Assembly (NCBI GenBank): GCA_039725955.1
Contig: CP091034.1
Location: 3,722,501 to 3,786,500, forward strand
From: Sinorhizobium sp. B11
GTDB lineage: Bacteria > Pseudomonadota > Alphaproteobacteria > Rhizobiales > Rhizobiaceae
Length of the DNA: 64,000 nucleotides
Direction: 5' to 3'
Made by a program: the position numbers and the translations under genes. The notes beneath the pieces were generated by a model. That model saw only the letters and a program-made list of their open reading frames with translations. It was not told the DNA's origin and did not search any database. Numbering within the stretch: the first letter of the stretch is position 1; each line of letters begins with the position of its first letter. Of the stretch, positions 50,825 to 59,987 are shown piece after piece.

Positions 50825-51925
50825 CTATTCCGCCGCTTCTCGCCGACCTCGCACCGCCGGTTCGTTCATGACAGCGCGCATGCGCGGCAAGGCCGCCGGA
50901 TATTCGCGCTGGATGAAATCGATCAGCTTCTCACGCACTTCGCAGCGCAGATCGAAGGTGCGGCCGGAATTCGATGCCGAGACGAGAATGCGGATTTCCA
51001 TCACCGCTTCGCGGAAATCCGTCACAGCAATGTTGACGACGCGGCGATCCCATAGCGGCGAGCCCTTCGCGATCTCCTCGACCTTCCTGCGGATCACTTC
51101 CAGCGGCACGCTGTAATCCAGATAGATCATGACGGTGCCGATCAGCGCCGAGCTTTCGCGCGTCCAGTTCTGGAACGGGTTCTCGATGAAATAGCTGAGC
51201 GGCAGGATCAATCGTCGCCAGTCCCACAATTGCACGACGACGTAAGTGGAGGTGATCTCTTCCACCTTGCCCCATTCTCCTTCGACCAAAAGTGCGTCGT
51301 CGATGCGGATTGGCTGGGTGATGGCAAGCTGGATGCCGGCAAACAGGTTTTTCAGCACTGGCTGCAGCGCAAGGCCGATGACGATACCGGCCACGCCGGC
51401 AGACGCGAGCAGACTGACGCCATATTGCCGAACGGCATCGAAGGTCATCATGCAGGCCGATATTGCCACCACGACGATGAGGAGATCGGCAATACGCTCC
51501 ATGATGCGCGTCTGCGTCACATGCTTGCGCGCCAGAAGATTGTCCTCGGCATCGAGCTTGAAGCGGCGGAGGTAGACCGTCATCCAGATATGCTTGACGA
51601 TCTTCGCCATCCAGGCGACGAGCACGATGAAGAAGATCAAGAGGATATGGCGCACGGTCGCCGACTGCAGATCCGTCAGCGGCGCAATTGTCGCGCCGAA
51701 GGAAAGTGCTGCCACCAGCATGGCAAGCCGCACGACCCGTTTCAGGCGCGAGACGAGCGAGCGCCATAGTAGGTCCTTGCCCTCGATCACCCGTGTCAGC
51801 AGCCGGAAGAGGAGGCGATGCGCAAAGAGCGTGACCGATATGACCACTGCAAAGATGATGGCGCTTGCAAGCCAGTCCGGCAGCCAGATGCCTTCGGCGC
51901 GAATATCGTCCAGGAATTCCGTCAT
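50825..51925 (-). CDS. MscS-family mechanosensitive ion channel
   Basis: A 366-residue membrane protein. Four to five spans precede the pore-lining helix (SLLASAGVAGIVIGLALQPV, about 172-191), followed by the beta domain (RIDDALLVEGEWGKVEEIT) and the alpha/beta cytoplasmic cage. The pattern AGVAGIVIGLALQ..NLFAGIQLAITQPIRIDD is the MscS hallmark. It releases solutes on osmotic downshock. It is larger than E. coli MscS because of extra N-terminal spans. Confidence 0.92.
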   Translation of the reverse strand: MTEFLDDIRAEGIWLPDWLASAIIFAVVISVTLFAHRLLFRLLTRVIEGKDLLWRSLVSRLKRVVRLAMLVAALSFGATIAPLTDLQSATVRHILLIFFIVLVAWMAKIVKHIWMTVYLRRFKLDAEDNLLARKHVTQTRIMERIADLLIVVVAISACMMTFDAVRQYGVSLLASAGVAGIVIGLALQPVLKNLFAGIQLAITQPIRIDDALLVEGEWGKVEEITSTYVVVQLWDWRRLILPLSYFIENPFQNWTRESSALIGTVMIYLDYSVPLEVIRRKVEEIAKGSPLWDRRVVNIAVTDFREAVMEIRILVSASNSGRTFDLRCEVREKLIDFIQREYPAALPRMRAVMNEPAVRGRREAAE

Positions 51926-51972
51926 GCGCTCGCAGTTAGGGTGCGATGCAGCATGGGAAAGGGAACGCCATC

Positions 51973-51997
51973 AAAAAAGACGCAGCCGAAGCTGCGC
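51973..51997 (-). terminator. Terminator of the small minus-strand gene
   Basis: On the minus strand GCGCAGC-TTCG-GCTGCGTC is followed by a TTTTTT run (stem 51981-51996). It is 29 bp after the 33-residue gene and is a textbook intrinsic terminator. Confidence 0.85.
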
Positions 51998-52025
51998 CTT
52001 CAGGTAAGAGGTGGGTGCTATCGGC

Positions 52026-52127
52026 TCATGTGCCGATCAATTTGTTGCAGGCAAGTGCGATGCCCGGATTGGCGATGATGGCCGTCACGATCGCCAAACC
52101 GATCATCGAGAACGTGTAGCGTTTCAT
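52026..52127 (-). CDS. Small hydrophobic or secreted peptide
   Basis: A 33-residue frame starting MKRYTFSMIGLAIVTAIIAN, then PGIALACNKLIGT. It is either a single-span membrane peptide or a signal peptide cleaved near IALA with a tiny Cys-containing remainder. ATG 52127 has AAGGAGG 6 nt upstream, and a strong terminator lies just downstream, so a dedicated short transcript is likely. No family was recognised. Confidence 0.6.
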   Translation of the reverse strand: MKRYTFSMIGLAIVTAIIANPGIALACNKLIGT

Positions 52128-52225
52128 CTGCATCCTCCTTCTCCAGCCCCGTGGAGAGTATGCAATGCTGACCAGTATTCTCAAAATAACGAATGATTGA
52201 GGCAGTTGCATCAGCGCGCCGGCTA

Positions 52226-53350
52226 TCAGCTCTCCAGGCTCGGATCGACGAAGAGAGAGCCATTATAGGCGCCGCGGCTCGTGCGGACGACAACGACAAC
52301 CCAGACAGCAGCGAGGGCTACGACCAGAACCTCCCCGAACACGGTCAGCGCCGGCAATGGGAAGATGCTGGAAAGCCGCAGCGTCGCGACGGCATAGACG
52401 CCGATCGGGAAAGTATAACCCCACCAGCCGAGGTTGAAGGTCAAGCCCCGCCGCAGGTGGTTGATGGTGATGGCGACCGCCAGGCCGAGCCACCACAGGC
52501 CATAGCCCCAAAGCAGGAGAGCACCAAGCAAAGCCGCACCCGAAATCGCCGGAGCTAGCTGACCAAGGCCGCTGGCGACAAGAGCCTGCCCGCCATTGGC
52601 AGAAAACAGTGCAAGACCAAGCGCTCCCGTGCCAACGGGGCCTAGGGCCAGAAAGCTCGTCGCTGCCATGCTGGCCGGCGGCAGTTTGTGCAGAGCCATC
52701 CGCAGAAAGAGGATGACGAGAATGCCGAGCGCCAAAGGCACCGAACAGGACCAGAGCATGAAGCTTACAAAAAGCACCGGAAGCTGCGCGCCCTCGGCAA
52801 GATGCGGCACCAATAATCCGCCGCTTGCAGCGGCGACCTCGGAGGCAACGATCGGCAACAGCCAGATGGCGCTCATATGCTCGATTGCATGCTGCTGCCG
52901 CGTGAACATGACCAACGGAATGGCAAGGCCCGCCAGAACCGCGAGCGCCGCATCGGCCCACCACAGATGCGCAGCGATGGTAATAGCAGTATCGCCGAAC
53001 AGGGATGGCCCGAAGATCAGGAAGCCGTTGACGATGGTCGCAAGCCCCATGGGAATGCAGCCAAAGAACATCGAGACGACAGGATGATCGAAGGCCCTGA
53101 GCGCAGCACCGGGATGCAGTAGCCACTTGCCGGCGTAAACAGAGGTCAGCACTGCAAACAAGGCGATATTTGCAAGCCAAAGCGCCTCGCCTGCCGTATG
53201 GAGCGCCGGCACGCCGGGAAACTGGGCGAGACAAACAGCAAGAATGCCGGTCCCCATTGTCGTTGCAAACCAGTTGGGCGTGAAGTGGCGCAGAATCCGC
53301 CCCCGGGTATGAACGGTCGGCACGGACTGAGAAAACTGAAGGACGGTCAT
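52226..53350 (-). CDS. TDT-family permease (TehA/SSU1-like)
   Basis: A 374-residue inner-membrane protein with about ten spans. The N-terminal FTPNWFATTMGTGILAVCLA and the LWWADAALAVLAGLAIP region fit the tellurite-resistance/dicarboxylate transporter family, which includes anion channels of the SLAC1/TehA fold and sulfite exporters. ATG 53350 has AAGGAA upstream; the open frame continues into the intergenic region. It is divergent from a LysR regulator that probably controls it. Confidence 0.88.
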   Translation of the reverse strand: MTVLQFSQSVPTVHTRGRILRHFTPNWFATTMGTGILAVCLAQFPGVPALHTAGEALWLANIALFAVLTSVYAGKWLLHPGAALRAFDHPVVSMFFGCIPMGLATIVNGFLIFGPSLFGDTAITIAAHLWWADAALAVLAGLAIPLVMFTRQQHAIEHMSAIWLLPIVASEVAAASGGLLVPHLAEGAQLPVLFVSFMLWSCSVPLALGILVILFLRMALHKLPPASMAATSFLALGPVGTGALGLALFSANGGQALVASGLGQLAPAISGAALLGALLLWGYGLWWLGLAVAITINHLRRGLTFNLGWWGYTFPIGVYAVATLRLSSIFPLPALTVFGEVLVVALAAVWVVVVVRTSRGAYNGSLFVDPSLES

Positions 53351-53424
53351 GGCGAATTCCTTTCGTTGACCGCTTTCATATCGCCGCAAAATAATCGCTT
53401 CCAACGATTTATCTTTGTCATTCC

Positions 53425-53441
53425 ATTCGATAAAATCGAAT
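53425..53441. promoter_or_regulatory. LysR-type binding site in the divergent promoter
   Basis: ATTCGAT-AAA-ATCGAAT is a perfect 17-bp palindrome containing a T-N11-A core, 16 bp before the LysR gene and 74 bp before the TDT permease. It is the expected recognition site of the adjacent LysR regulator. Confidence 0.72.
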
Positions 53442-53457
53442 AATCGATGGAGGCAAC

Positions 53458-54336
53458 ATGACATTGGAACAACTGAGAATATTCACCGAAGTGGCAGCGC
53501 GACAGCACATCACGAAAGCAGCTGCCCATCTGAATATGACCCAGTCGGCCGTCAGCGCGGCGATCACAGCCTTGGAGACAAGACATGGAGTGACACTTTT
53601 TGACCGCGTCGGCCGCTCGATCGTCTTGAACAGGACCGGCCAATTGTTTCTGAAGGAAGCGCAGGCCGTCCTCGCCAGCGCCAGAGCAGCGGAAGCAGCA
53701 CTTATGGACCTCTCAGGGCTGATGCATGGCGAGCTGTCACTTATGGCGAGCCAGACGATCGGCGGTTATTGGCTCTCACCACGGCTTGCTGCATTCCGGC
53801 GAAACTATCCGGGTATCGAGCTGACAATACGCATCGGCAACACTGCCGAAGTGTCGGATGCCGTTGCACATGGCGAGGTGGAACTCGGCCTCATCGAGTG
53901 GCCAAACGAACGGCGGGGCATATCCGCAAGGCAGGTTGCACTGGATGAGATGATCGTCGTCGTTGCTCCAGATCACCCTTGGGCGGACGGCAGACCACGC
54001 AGCCCGATCGATTTTCCCCAAGCGCAGTGGGTCTTGCGCGAACGGGGCTCGGGCACCCGCCTTGCCTTCGAAAGCCTTTTGCAGAAGGCCGGTCTCGATA
54101 TCGATGCGCTTGATGTGGCAATGGTCCTTCCTGAGAACGAACCACTTGTCGGTATTGTCGAAGCCGGCATCGGCGCGACGCTGATGTCGCGCAGCGTCGT
54201 TGCGATGAAGCTGGAAAACGGGTTGCTCACCGAGGTGAACATCCCGCCTTTGCCCCGCCCCTTCTTCCTGCTGCGGCACGAGGAGCGCTATCGCAGCAAG
54301 GCGGCAGATGCTTTTGACGCGATGATCTCAGGCTGA
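53458..54336 (+). CDS. LysR-family regulator (CysL/CbbR-like)
   Basis: A 292-residue regulator. Helix-turn-helix HITKAAAHLNMTQSAVSAAI with wing TLFDRVGRSIVLNRTGQLFL. The effector domain starts LMASQTIGGYWLSPRLAAFR. The pattern is close to the CysL/CbbR branch, whose members often regulate sulfur or carbon metabolism. Divergent from the TDT permease, with a clear palindromic site between them; if the permease exports sulfite, regulation by a CysL-like protein would fit. The 3' end overlaps the convergent GGDEF-EAL gene by 9 bp. Confidence 0.92.
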   Translation: MTLEQLRIFTEVAARQHITKAAAHLNMTQSAVSAAITALETRHGVTLFDRVGRSIVLNRTGQLFLKEAQAVLASARAAEAALMDLSGLMHGELSLMASQTIGGYWLSPRLAAFRRNYPGIELTIRIGNTAEVSDAVAHGEVELGLIEWPNERRGISARQVALDEMIVVVAPDHPWADGRPRSPIDFPQAQWVLRERGSGTRLAFESLLQKAGLDIDALDVAMVLPENEPLVGIVEAGIGATLMSRSVVAMKLENGLLTEVNIPPLPRPFFLLRHEERYRSKAADAFDAMISG

Positions 54337-56409
54337 TGCTTTCTTCAACTGACGGCCGTAAATCAGCGCCTCGACTTCACGCTGGGGCATGGGTCTGCCG
54401 AGAAGATATCCCTGCACTTCACCGAAACCTTCGTCCCTGAGCTTTTTCAGCTGTTCCTCGGTTTCGATACCCTCGGCAAGTGTAACCGCGTTGAAGCCGG
54501 AGCCGATACCGGCGACGGCCCGCACGATGGCAAGATTGCCGGGGTCGGTCTCTATCCCGGAAACAAAGCTGCGATCGAGCTTGATCTTGTCGAAGGGGAA
54601 GGCCCGCAAGTAGCTGAGTGAAGAATAGCCCGTGCCGAAATCGTCGATCGCGATGCGAACGCCGAGTTCCTTCAGCGCCCGAAGCAGCGGCAGGCTCTGT
54701 GCCACATCAGCCAGGAAGACGGATTCGGTGATCTCGATCTCCAGCCGCTCGGGGCGAAGTCCGGTCTCATCGAGCGCGCCGACAATGCTCGAGAACAGAC
54801 TTGCGTGGCGAAACTGGCTAACGGAGAGATTGACCGCAATCTTCAGATGGTCCGGCCATGTGACAGCTACGCGGCACGCCTCGCGCAGGACCCAGTCTCC
54901 GATCGGAACGATAAGCCCCGTCTCTTCGGCAAGCGGAATGAATTCCATCGGCGCCACAATGCCACGCACCGAATGCCTCCAGCGGATCAGCGCCTCGAAG
55001 CCGCCGATGCCGTCATCCTCGAGCTGGACGATGGGCTGGTAGTAAAGCTCGAACTGTCCGTATTCCAGCGCGTCGCGCAATTCGCCAGTCAGATGATGCC
55101 GGCGCTCTGCTTCGAGCCGCATGGCAGGCTCATAGAAGCGGTAGGTTGAGCGCCCGCTTTCCTTGGCGGCATAAAGCGCGAGGTCGGCATGGCGCATCAG
55201 CACGTCGGCTTCGCCGGCATCGACTGGTGCCAACGCAATGCCGATGCTGCAGGTGACATGCTCCCGTGCGCCGTCGAGATCGAAGGCTTTCGCAAGCGAC
55301 TTGAGCAGCAGATCGGCAAAACGCTCTGCCCGGCCGGCTTCGACAAGCTGCAGCACGACTGCGAATTCGTCACCGCCGAGACGCGCAACGAGGTCGCCTT
55401 CATCGGCCAGCGCCAGCAGACGCTCCGCCACCTGGCACAGCAGAGCATCGCCAGCGGCATGGCCCTTGCTGTCATTGATCGTCTTGAAATGGTCGACATC
55501 GATGTAGAGCAGCGCCACCGGCTTTTCGGTGGAAGCGGCAATGGTTTGCTTGCGGATATGCTTGGAGAAGGCGGCGCGGTTCGGCAGGCGCGTCAGCGAG
55601 TCATGCGTGGCAAGATGTGCAAGCTTAGCCTCCACCGCACGCTCTTCGGTCACATCGTGAGAAATGCCGAGCAGATAGCGCGGCTCCTTGCCCTCTGGCG
55701 CCGGCAGCGCGCGCTTCACGGTGCGAAGGATTCGCTTGCCGCCATCGGCCCGCTCCATCGTCTCCTCGAAGCTGATCGTCGTACCGGCGGCGAACGCCTC
55801 GTGATCCTGCTCGCGGAAGACGACAGTCTGCTCAAAGGGGAAGAAATCCCGATCCACCCGTCCAACCACGTCTCCGGCACGATAGCCCATGATATCGCCG
55901 CACGCCTCGTTCAGCAGGATGTAGCGGCCATCCTCTTCCATATCCTTCACGAAGACGCCGACCGGCAGGTTGTCGACGATGCTGTCCAGCAGCGAGCGTG
56001 CACTGGTTATCTGGCGCTGTGCGGCATTGACCTCGGTACGATCTTGCACGATCGCCAGGATTGCAGCCTTTCCTTCGAACCGTACTTCCCGGCCGTATGT
56101 CAGAACCTCGATCGCTTCGCCATTGGCCTTCAGATGTGTCCAGCGCTCGGCCCTCTCCATGTCGGTACGCTCATGGATGGCGCTAAGCATCCGCTCCCGT
56201 TCGGCAGCCGGGCGGATATCAAGCACGGTCATGCCTTCATAGTCCTCGACGCTGTAGCCATAGAGCACGAGCGCCGCATCATTGACGATCAGGAAGCGCA
56301 GCGTATCCGGATCGTAGACCCACATAGGAGAGGGATGCGTGGCAAACAGCGAACGGAAATCATCAACAAGAGCTTCGGGCTGCCCGGAATTCGTCTGAAA
56401 CGAGGCCAT
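54328..56409 (-). CDS. PAS-PAS-GGDEF-EAL protein
   Basis: A soluble signalling protein of about 693 residues. Two PAS-type sensory domains (about 15-130 and 140-255; WVYDPDTLRFLIVNDAAL and DNLPVGVFVKD are their starts) are followed by GGDEF with intact LGGDEF and EAL with FEALIRW, ESVFLAD and IDDFGTGYSSLSYLRAFPFD. Both domains keep catalytic residues, so it may be bifunctional for c-di-GMP. No membrane span is seen. ATG 56409 is used; a GTG at 56421 is also open. The 274 bp upstream are without a gene. Confidence 0.9.
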   Translation of the reverse strand: MASFQTNSGQPEALVDDFRSLFATHPSPMWVYDPDTLRFLIVNDAALVLYGYSVEDYEGMTVLDIRPAAERERMLSAIHERTDMERAERWTHLKANGEAIEVLTYGREVRFEGKAAILAIVQDRTEVNAAQRQITSARSLLDSIVDNLPVGVFVKDMEEDGRYILLNEACGDIMGYRAGDVVGRVDRDFFPFEQTVVFREQDHEAFAAGTTISFEETMERADGGKRILRTVKRALPAPEGKEPRYLLGISHDVTEERAVEAKLAHLATHDSLTRLPNRAAFSKHIRKQTIAASTEKPVALLYIDVDHFKTINDSKGHAAGDALLCQVAERLLALADEGDLVARLGGDEFAVVLQLVEAGRAERFADLLLKSLAKAFDLDGAREHVTCSIGIALAPVDAGEADVLMRHADLALYAAKESGRSTYRFYEPAMRLEAERRHHLTGELRDALEYGQFELYYQPIVQLEDDGIGGFEALIRWRHSVRGIVAPMEFIPLAEETGLIVPIGDWVLREACRVAVTWPDHLKIAVNLSVSQFRHASLFSSIVGALDETGLRPERLEIEITESVFLADVAQSLPLLRALKELGVRIAIDDFGTGYSSLSYLRAFPFDKIKLDRSFVSGIETDPGNLAIVRAVAGIGSGFNAVTLAEGIETEEQLKKLRDEGFGEVQGYLLGRPMPQREVEALIYGRQLKKASA

Positions 56410-56683
56410 CGAGAAATTCACGCGAAATTAGAACCAATATCGGAAGTGGTGTAGCCGAGAAAACTAAATAAAATCACAATCATAAGAGGCCTAAACTTTA
56501 AGCGCACGCATGCAAAATAAGCAGTGAAAGTTTCCAAAAGCCACCGTTTCGCGGCGCGGTTGAAAGTCCTAACAATTGGCTGCGCCAAAAGGCCGAACGC
56601 ATGCGTAACTGTCCGGCGGAACCAAATCATTTTCAGGGCGTTATTTCTGGTTGAAAATACAACCCATCTGGATGGAGGCGATG

Positions 56684-56899
56684 ATGGGCACATCCGCAAT
56701 GACAGATCACGATAAAATCCGGGAATGGATCGAAGCCCGCGGCGGCCATCCCGCCCGGATGAAAAGTGGCTTGGTCGGTGTTGATTTCGGCAGGCCGGAA
56801 AGCACTGTCGAGAATATTTCCTGGGACGAGTTCTTCAGGGTTTTCGACGCGACCAGAGATACCTTCCTGCATCACGACGTAAAGATCACCCGCCACTGA
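56684..56899 (+). CDS. Small hypothetical protein
   Basis: A 71-residue soluble protein. MTDHDKIREWIEARGGHPAR is followed by a short beta region and a C-terminal FRVFDATRDTFLHHDVKITR. ATG 56684 has GGAGG 5 nt upstream; ATG 56681 and 56699 are alternatives. A strong terminator lies 36 bp downstream. It resembles small conserved rhizobial proteins with the IREW-E-R-GG-PA pattern; the function is unknown. Confidence 0.75.
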   Translation: MGTSAMTDHDKIREWIEARGGHPARMKSGLVGVDFGRPESTVENISWDEFFRVFDATRDTFLHHDVKITRH

Positions 56900-56934
56900 C
56901 CGCAGGTCTTCAACGACACGCGCTGGACCAAATA

Positions 56935-56965
56935 AAAAACCGGCACGGAGACCGGGCCGGTTTTT
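56935..56965. terminator. Bidirectional terminator between the small gene and serA
   Basis: AAAAACCGGC and GCCGGTTTTT form a perfect 10-bp stem with A- and T-runs on both sides; it serves both converging genes. Confidence 0.92.
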
Positions 56966-56989
56966 CATGTCTTTCCTTGGGAGGAAAAC

Positions 56990-58585
56990 TCAGTCGACGT
57001 TGAAGGCCAACAGCTTTGCCTGGCGGATCGCCGAATTGGCGGTCAACTGGCCCAGCACGAGGTCGTCAACCGCGCCGTCGACATAGAGCAGAGCAATAGC
57101 GTCGCCGCCCTGCTTGTCGCGGCCGAGCTGGAAGTTGGCGATGTTGACGCCGGCAGCACCAAGCGTCGTGCCGATGAAGCCGATCATGCCGGGAACGTCG
57201 GTATTGGTGATGTAGATCATGTGGCTGCCGACATCGGCGTCGAGGTTGATGCCCTTGATCTGGATGAAGCGTGGCTTGCCGTCGGAGAAGACCGTGCCGG
57301 CGATCGAACGCGTCATGGATTCCGTCGTCACCGTCAGCTTGATATAGCCGTCGAAGACACCCGACTTGTCGCGCTTGACCTCGGAGAGGATGATGCCCTT
57401 TTCCTTGATCATGACTGGCGCCGAAACCATGTTGACGTCGGCCACTTGCGAGCGGATCAGGCCGGCGAGGACCGCGGAGGTCAGCGCGCGGGTGTTCATG
57501 TTGGCCGTGACGCCGTCGTAAAGGATCTCGATTTCCTTGATCGGCTCTTCCGTGACCTGGCCGACGAAGGCGCCGAGAACATCAGCGAGCCTGATGAACG
57601 GCTTCAGGATCGGCGCCTCTTCGGCGGTGATCGACGGCATGTTGATGGCGTTCGAAACCGCACCCCTGACGAGGTAATCGGCCATCTGCTCGGCCACCTG
57701 CAGAGCGACGTTCTCCTGCGCTTCCGTGGTCGATGCGCCGAGATGCGGCGTGCAGACGACGTTCGGCAGGCCGAAGAGCGGGCTTTCCTTGGCGGGCTCG
57801 ACTTCGAACACGTCGAAAGCAGCACCGGCAACATGGCCGGACTTGATCGCATCGGCAAGAGCCGCCTCATCGACGAGACCGCCGCGCGCGCAGTTGATGA
57901 TCCGAACACCGGGCTTGGTCTTGGCGAGCGCTTCCTTGTTCAGGATGCCGCGCGTCTTGTCCGTCATCGGCACGTGCAGCGTGATGAAATCAGCCTGGGC
58001 GAGCAACTCGTCTAGCTCGACCTTGGTGACGCCCATTTCCTCGGCGCGCTCCTTGGAGAGGAACGGGTCATAGGCGATGACGTGCATCTTCAAGCCGATG
58101 GCACGAGCGCAGACGATGGAGCCGATATTGCCTGCACCGATGACGCCAAGCGTCTTGCCGGTGATCTCGACACCCATGAACTTCGACTTTTCCCATTTGC
58201 CGGCCTGCGTCGAGGTGTCGGCAGCCGGAAGTTGGCGCGCAACCGCAAACATCAGGGCGATTGCGTGTTCGGCAGTCGTGATCGAGTTGCCGAACGGGGT
58301 GTTCATGACGATGATACCGCGGCGCGATGCAGCCGGGATATCGACGTTGTCGACACCGATACCGGCGCGGCCAACGACCTTGAGGTTCTTGGCGGCTTCG
58401 ATGATCTTCTCGGTCACCTTGGTGGCGGAACGGATGGCCAGGCCATCATAATTGCCGATGACTTCGAACAGCTTGTCCTTGTCCTTGCCGAGCTGCGGCT
58501 GGAAATCGACTTCGACGCCGCGATCACGAAAGATCTGGACGGCGGTTTCCGACAGTTCGTCGGATACGAGAACGCGAGGTGCCAT
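56990..58585 (-). CDS. serA: D-3-phosphoglycerate dehydrogenase
   Basis: A 531-residue enzyme that oxidises 3-phosphoglycerate to 3-phosphohydroxypyruvate, the first step of serine synthesis. The NAD-binding motif is LGVIGAGNIGSIVCARA, the 2-hydroxyacid dehydrogenase signature contains NCARGGLVDEAAL, and the catalytic His is in CTPHLGAST. The long form with an intervening (ASB) domain and a C-terminal ACT domain (MIGFIGTTLGAAGVNIANFQ) is complete. ATG 58585 has AAGGAGG upstream. It is the second gene of serC-serA, 84 bp after serC. Confidence 0.95.
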   Translation of the reverse strand: MAPRVLVSDELSETAVQIFRDRGVEVDFQPQLGKDKDKLFEVIGNYDGLAIRSATKVTEKIIEAAKNLKVVGRAGIGVDNVDIPAASRRGIIVMNTPFGNSITTAEHAIALMFAVARQLPAADTSTQAGKWEKSKFMGVEITGKTLGVIGAGNIGSIVCARAIGLKMHVIAYDPFLSKERAEEMGVTKVELDELLAQADFITLHVPMTDKTRGILNKEALAKTKPGVRIINCARGGLVDEAALADAIKSGHVAGAAFDVFEVEPAKESPLFGLPNVVCTPHLGASTTEAQENVALQVAEQMADYLVRGAVSNAINMPSITAEEAPILKPFIRLADVLGAFVGQVTEEPIKEIEILYDGVTANMNTRALTSAVLAGLIRSQVADVNMVSAPVMIKEKGIILSEVKRDKSGVFDGYIKLTVTTESMTRSIAGTVFSDGKPRFIQIKGINLDADVGSHMIYITNTDVPGMIGFIGTTLGAAGVNIANFQLGRDKQGGDAIALLYVDGAVDDLVLGQLTANSAIRQAKLLAFNVD

Positions 58586-58669
58586 TTGGGCCTCCTTCAA
58601 AGAGTTCAGCGATAAACTTGAATTGGGAATGCGGGGCTCCGCCATCAGGCGGAGCCGGATGCGATCACA

Positions 58670-59848
58670 TCAGGCAACAGCCTGGGAAAGCGAAGCCTTC
58701 TGCGTCGCAAAAGCCCAGGAAAGCCAGGGCATCAGCTTCTGCATGTCGGCAGTCTCGATCGTGGCACCAGCCCAGATGCGCAGGCCGGACGGAGCATCGC
58801 GGTAAGCGCCGATGTCATAAGCGACGCCTTCCTTCTCGAGGAGAGCGACGAGGCCCTTGGCAAAATTCGCCTGGCCATCGGCATCCAGAGCGGCAACGTC
58901 CTTGTCGACGATCTTCAGGCAGATCGAGGTGTTGGATTCGATTTCCGGCTTGACGGCCAAGTTGGCGATCCAGTCGTTGGCAGCGACGAAATCTGCGATC
59001 GTCTTCGCATTCGCATCGGCGCGGCCGATCAAGGCCTTGAGACCACCGAGCTGCTTGGCCCAGAGAAGCGCATCGATATAATCCTCGACGCAAAGCATCG
59101 AGGGCGTGTTGATCGTTTCGCCCTGGAAAATACCCTCAATGAGCTTACCACCGGACGTCAGGCGGAAGATCTTCGGCAGCGGCCATGCCGGCTGGTAGGA
59201 GACCAGCCGTTCGACGGCACGCGGCGACAGGATGAGAATGCCATGCGCACCCTCACCGCCCAGAACCTTCTGCCAAGAGAAGGTGACGACATCGAGCTTT
59301 GCAAAATCGAGGTTCTGCGCGAAGGCGGCCGAGGTCGCATCGCAGATCGTCAGACCCTTACGGCTGGCGGGAATGAAATCGGCGTTCGGAACGCGCACGC
59401 CAGAGGTCGTTCCGTTCCAGGTGAAGACCACGTCACGGTCGAAATCGACGGTAGAAAGGTCGGGAAGTTCGCCGTAACCGGCTTCGATCTTGCGAACGTC
59501 CTTCAGCTTCAGCTGCTTGACGACATCGGTAACCCAGCCGGCACCGAAGCTCTCCCAGGCGACCATGTCGGCGCCGCGCTCGCCGAGCAGCGACCAGAGC
59601 GCCATTTCGACGGCGCCGGTGTCAGAAGCCGGAACGATGCCGATGCGGTAATCCGCGGGCACTTCCAGAATTTCGCGGGTGAGATCGATGGCCTGCTTCA
59701 GCTTGACCTTGCCGACTTTCGCACGGTGCGAACGGCCAAGGGCCGCATCGGAAAGAGCTTCGAGCGTCCAACCAGGACGTTTCGCGCAGGGGCCAGAAGA
59801 AAAATGAGTATTTTGCGGACGCACGTCCGGCTTTGCGGTATTTGCCAT
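58670..59848 (-). CDS. serC: Phosphoserine aminotransferase
   Basis: A 392-residue pyridoxal-phosphate enzyme that converts phosphohydroxypyruvate to phosphoserine. The PLP lysine lies in VVTFSWQKVLGGEGAHGILI. The N-terminus NTHFSSGPCAKRPGWTLEAL is typical of the alphaproteobacterial type. ATG 59848 is chosen because GAAGGG lies upstream and it follows a structured leader; the frame stays open to 60082 but crosses the promoter. It is the first gene of the serC-serA operon. Confidence 0.94.
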   Translation of the reverse strand: MANTAKPDVRPQNTHFSSGPCAKRPGWTLEALSDAALGRSHRAKVGKVKLKQAIDLTREILEVPADYRIGIVPASDTGAVEMALWSLLGERGADMVAWESFGAGWVTDVVKQLKLKDVRKIEAGYGELPDLSTVDFDRDVVFTWNGTTSGVRVPNADFIPASRKGLTICDATSAAFAQNLDFAKLDVVTFSWQKVLGGEGAHGILILSPRAVERLVSYQPAWPLPKIFRLTSGGKLIEGIFQGETINTPSMLCVEDYIDALLWAKQLGGLKALIGRADANAKTIADFVAANDWIANLAVKPEIESNTSICLKIVDKDVAALDADGQANFAKGLVALLEKEGVAYDIGAYRDAPSGLRIWAGATIETADMQKLMPWLSWAFATQKASLSQAVA

Positions 59849-59898
59849 ATTGCTACCCTTCCAGATAGATGGCTCCTCGTTGGGGAGGAGTGTCCCGC
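59849..59898 (-). ncRNA. serC leader RNA (serC motif candidate)
   Basis: The short 5' leader on the minus strand contains a CTCCTC-CCCAAC-GAGGAG hairpin (59873-59890) followed by the RBS-containing GGAAGGGTAG. A structured serC RNA motif has been described upstream of serC in alphaproteobacteria, and location and layout fit. I cannot align it to the family model here. Confidence 0.6.
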
Positions 59899-59903
59899 CG
59901 CCG

Positions 59904-59932
59904 TGTTTATGGGCGAAGCCCGTCATAGTCAA
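59904..59932 (-). promoter_or_regulatory. Promoter of serC-serA
   Basis: On the minus strand TTGACT (59927-59932) and TAAACA (59904-59909) are 17 bp apart, with a GGGC-TTC-GCCC hairpin sequence in the spacer. The predicted start is near 59897. Confidence 0.55.
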
Positions 59933-59987
59933 GCGAGTGATGTCGTTTCTGGAGGCTATTTTGCCGCAGCAGCGATCACATTTCCGG

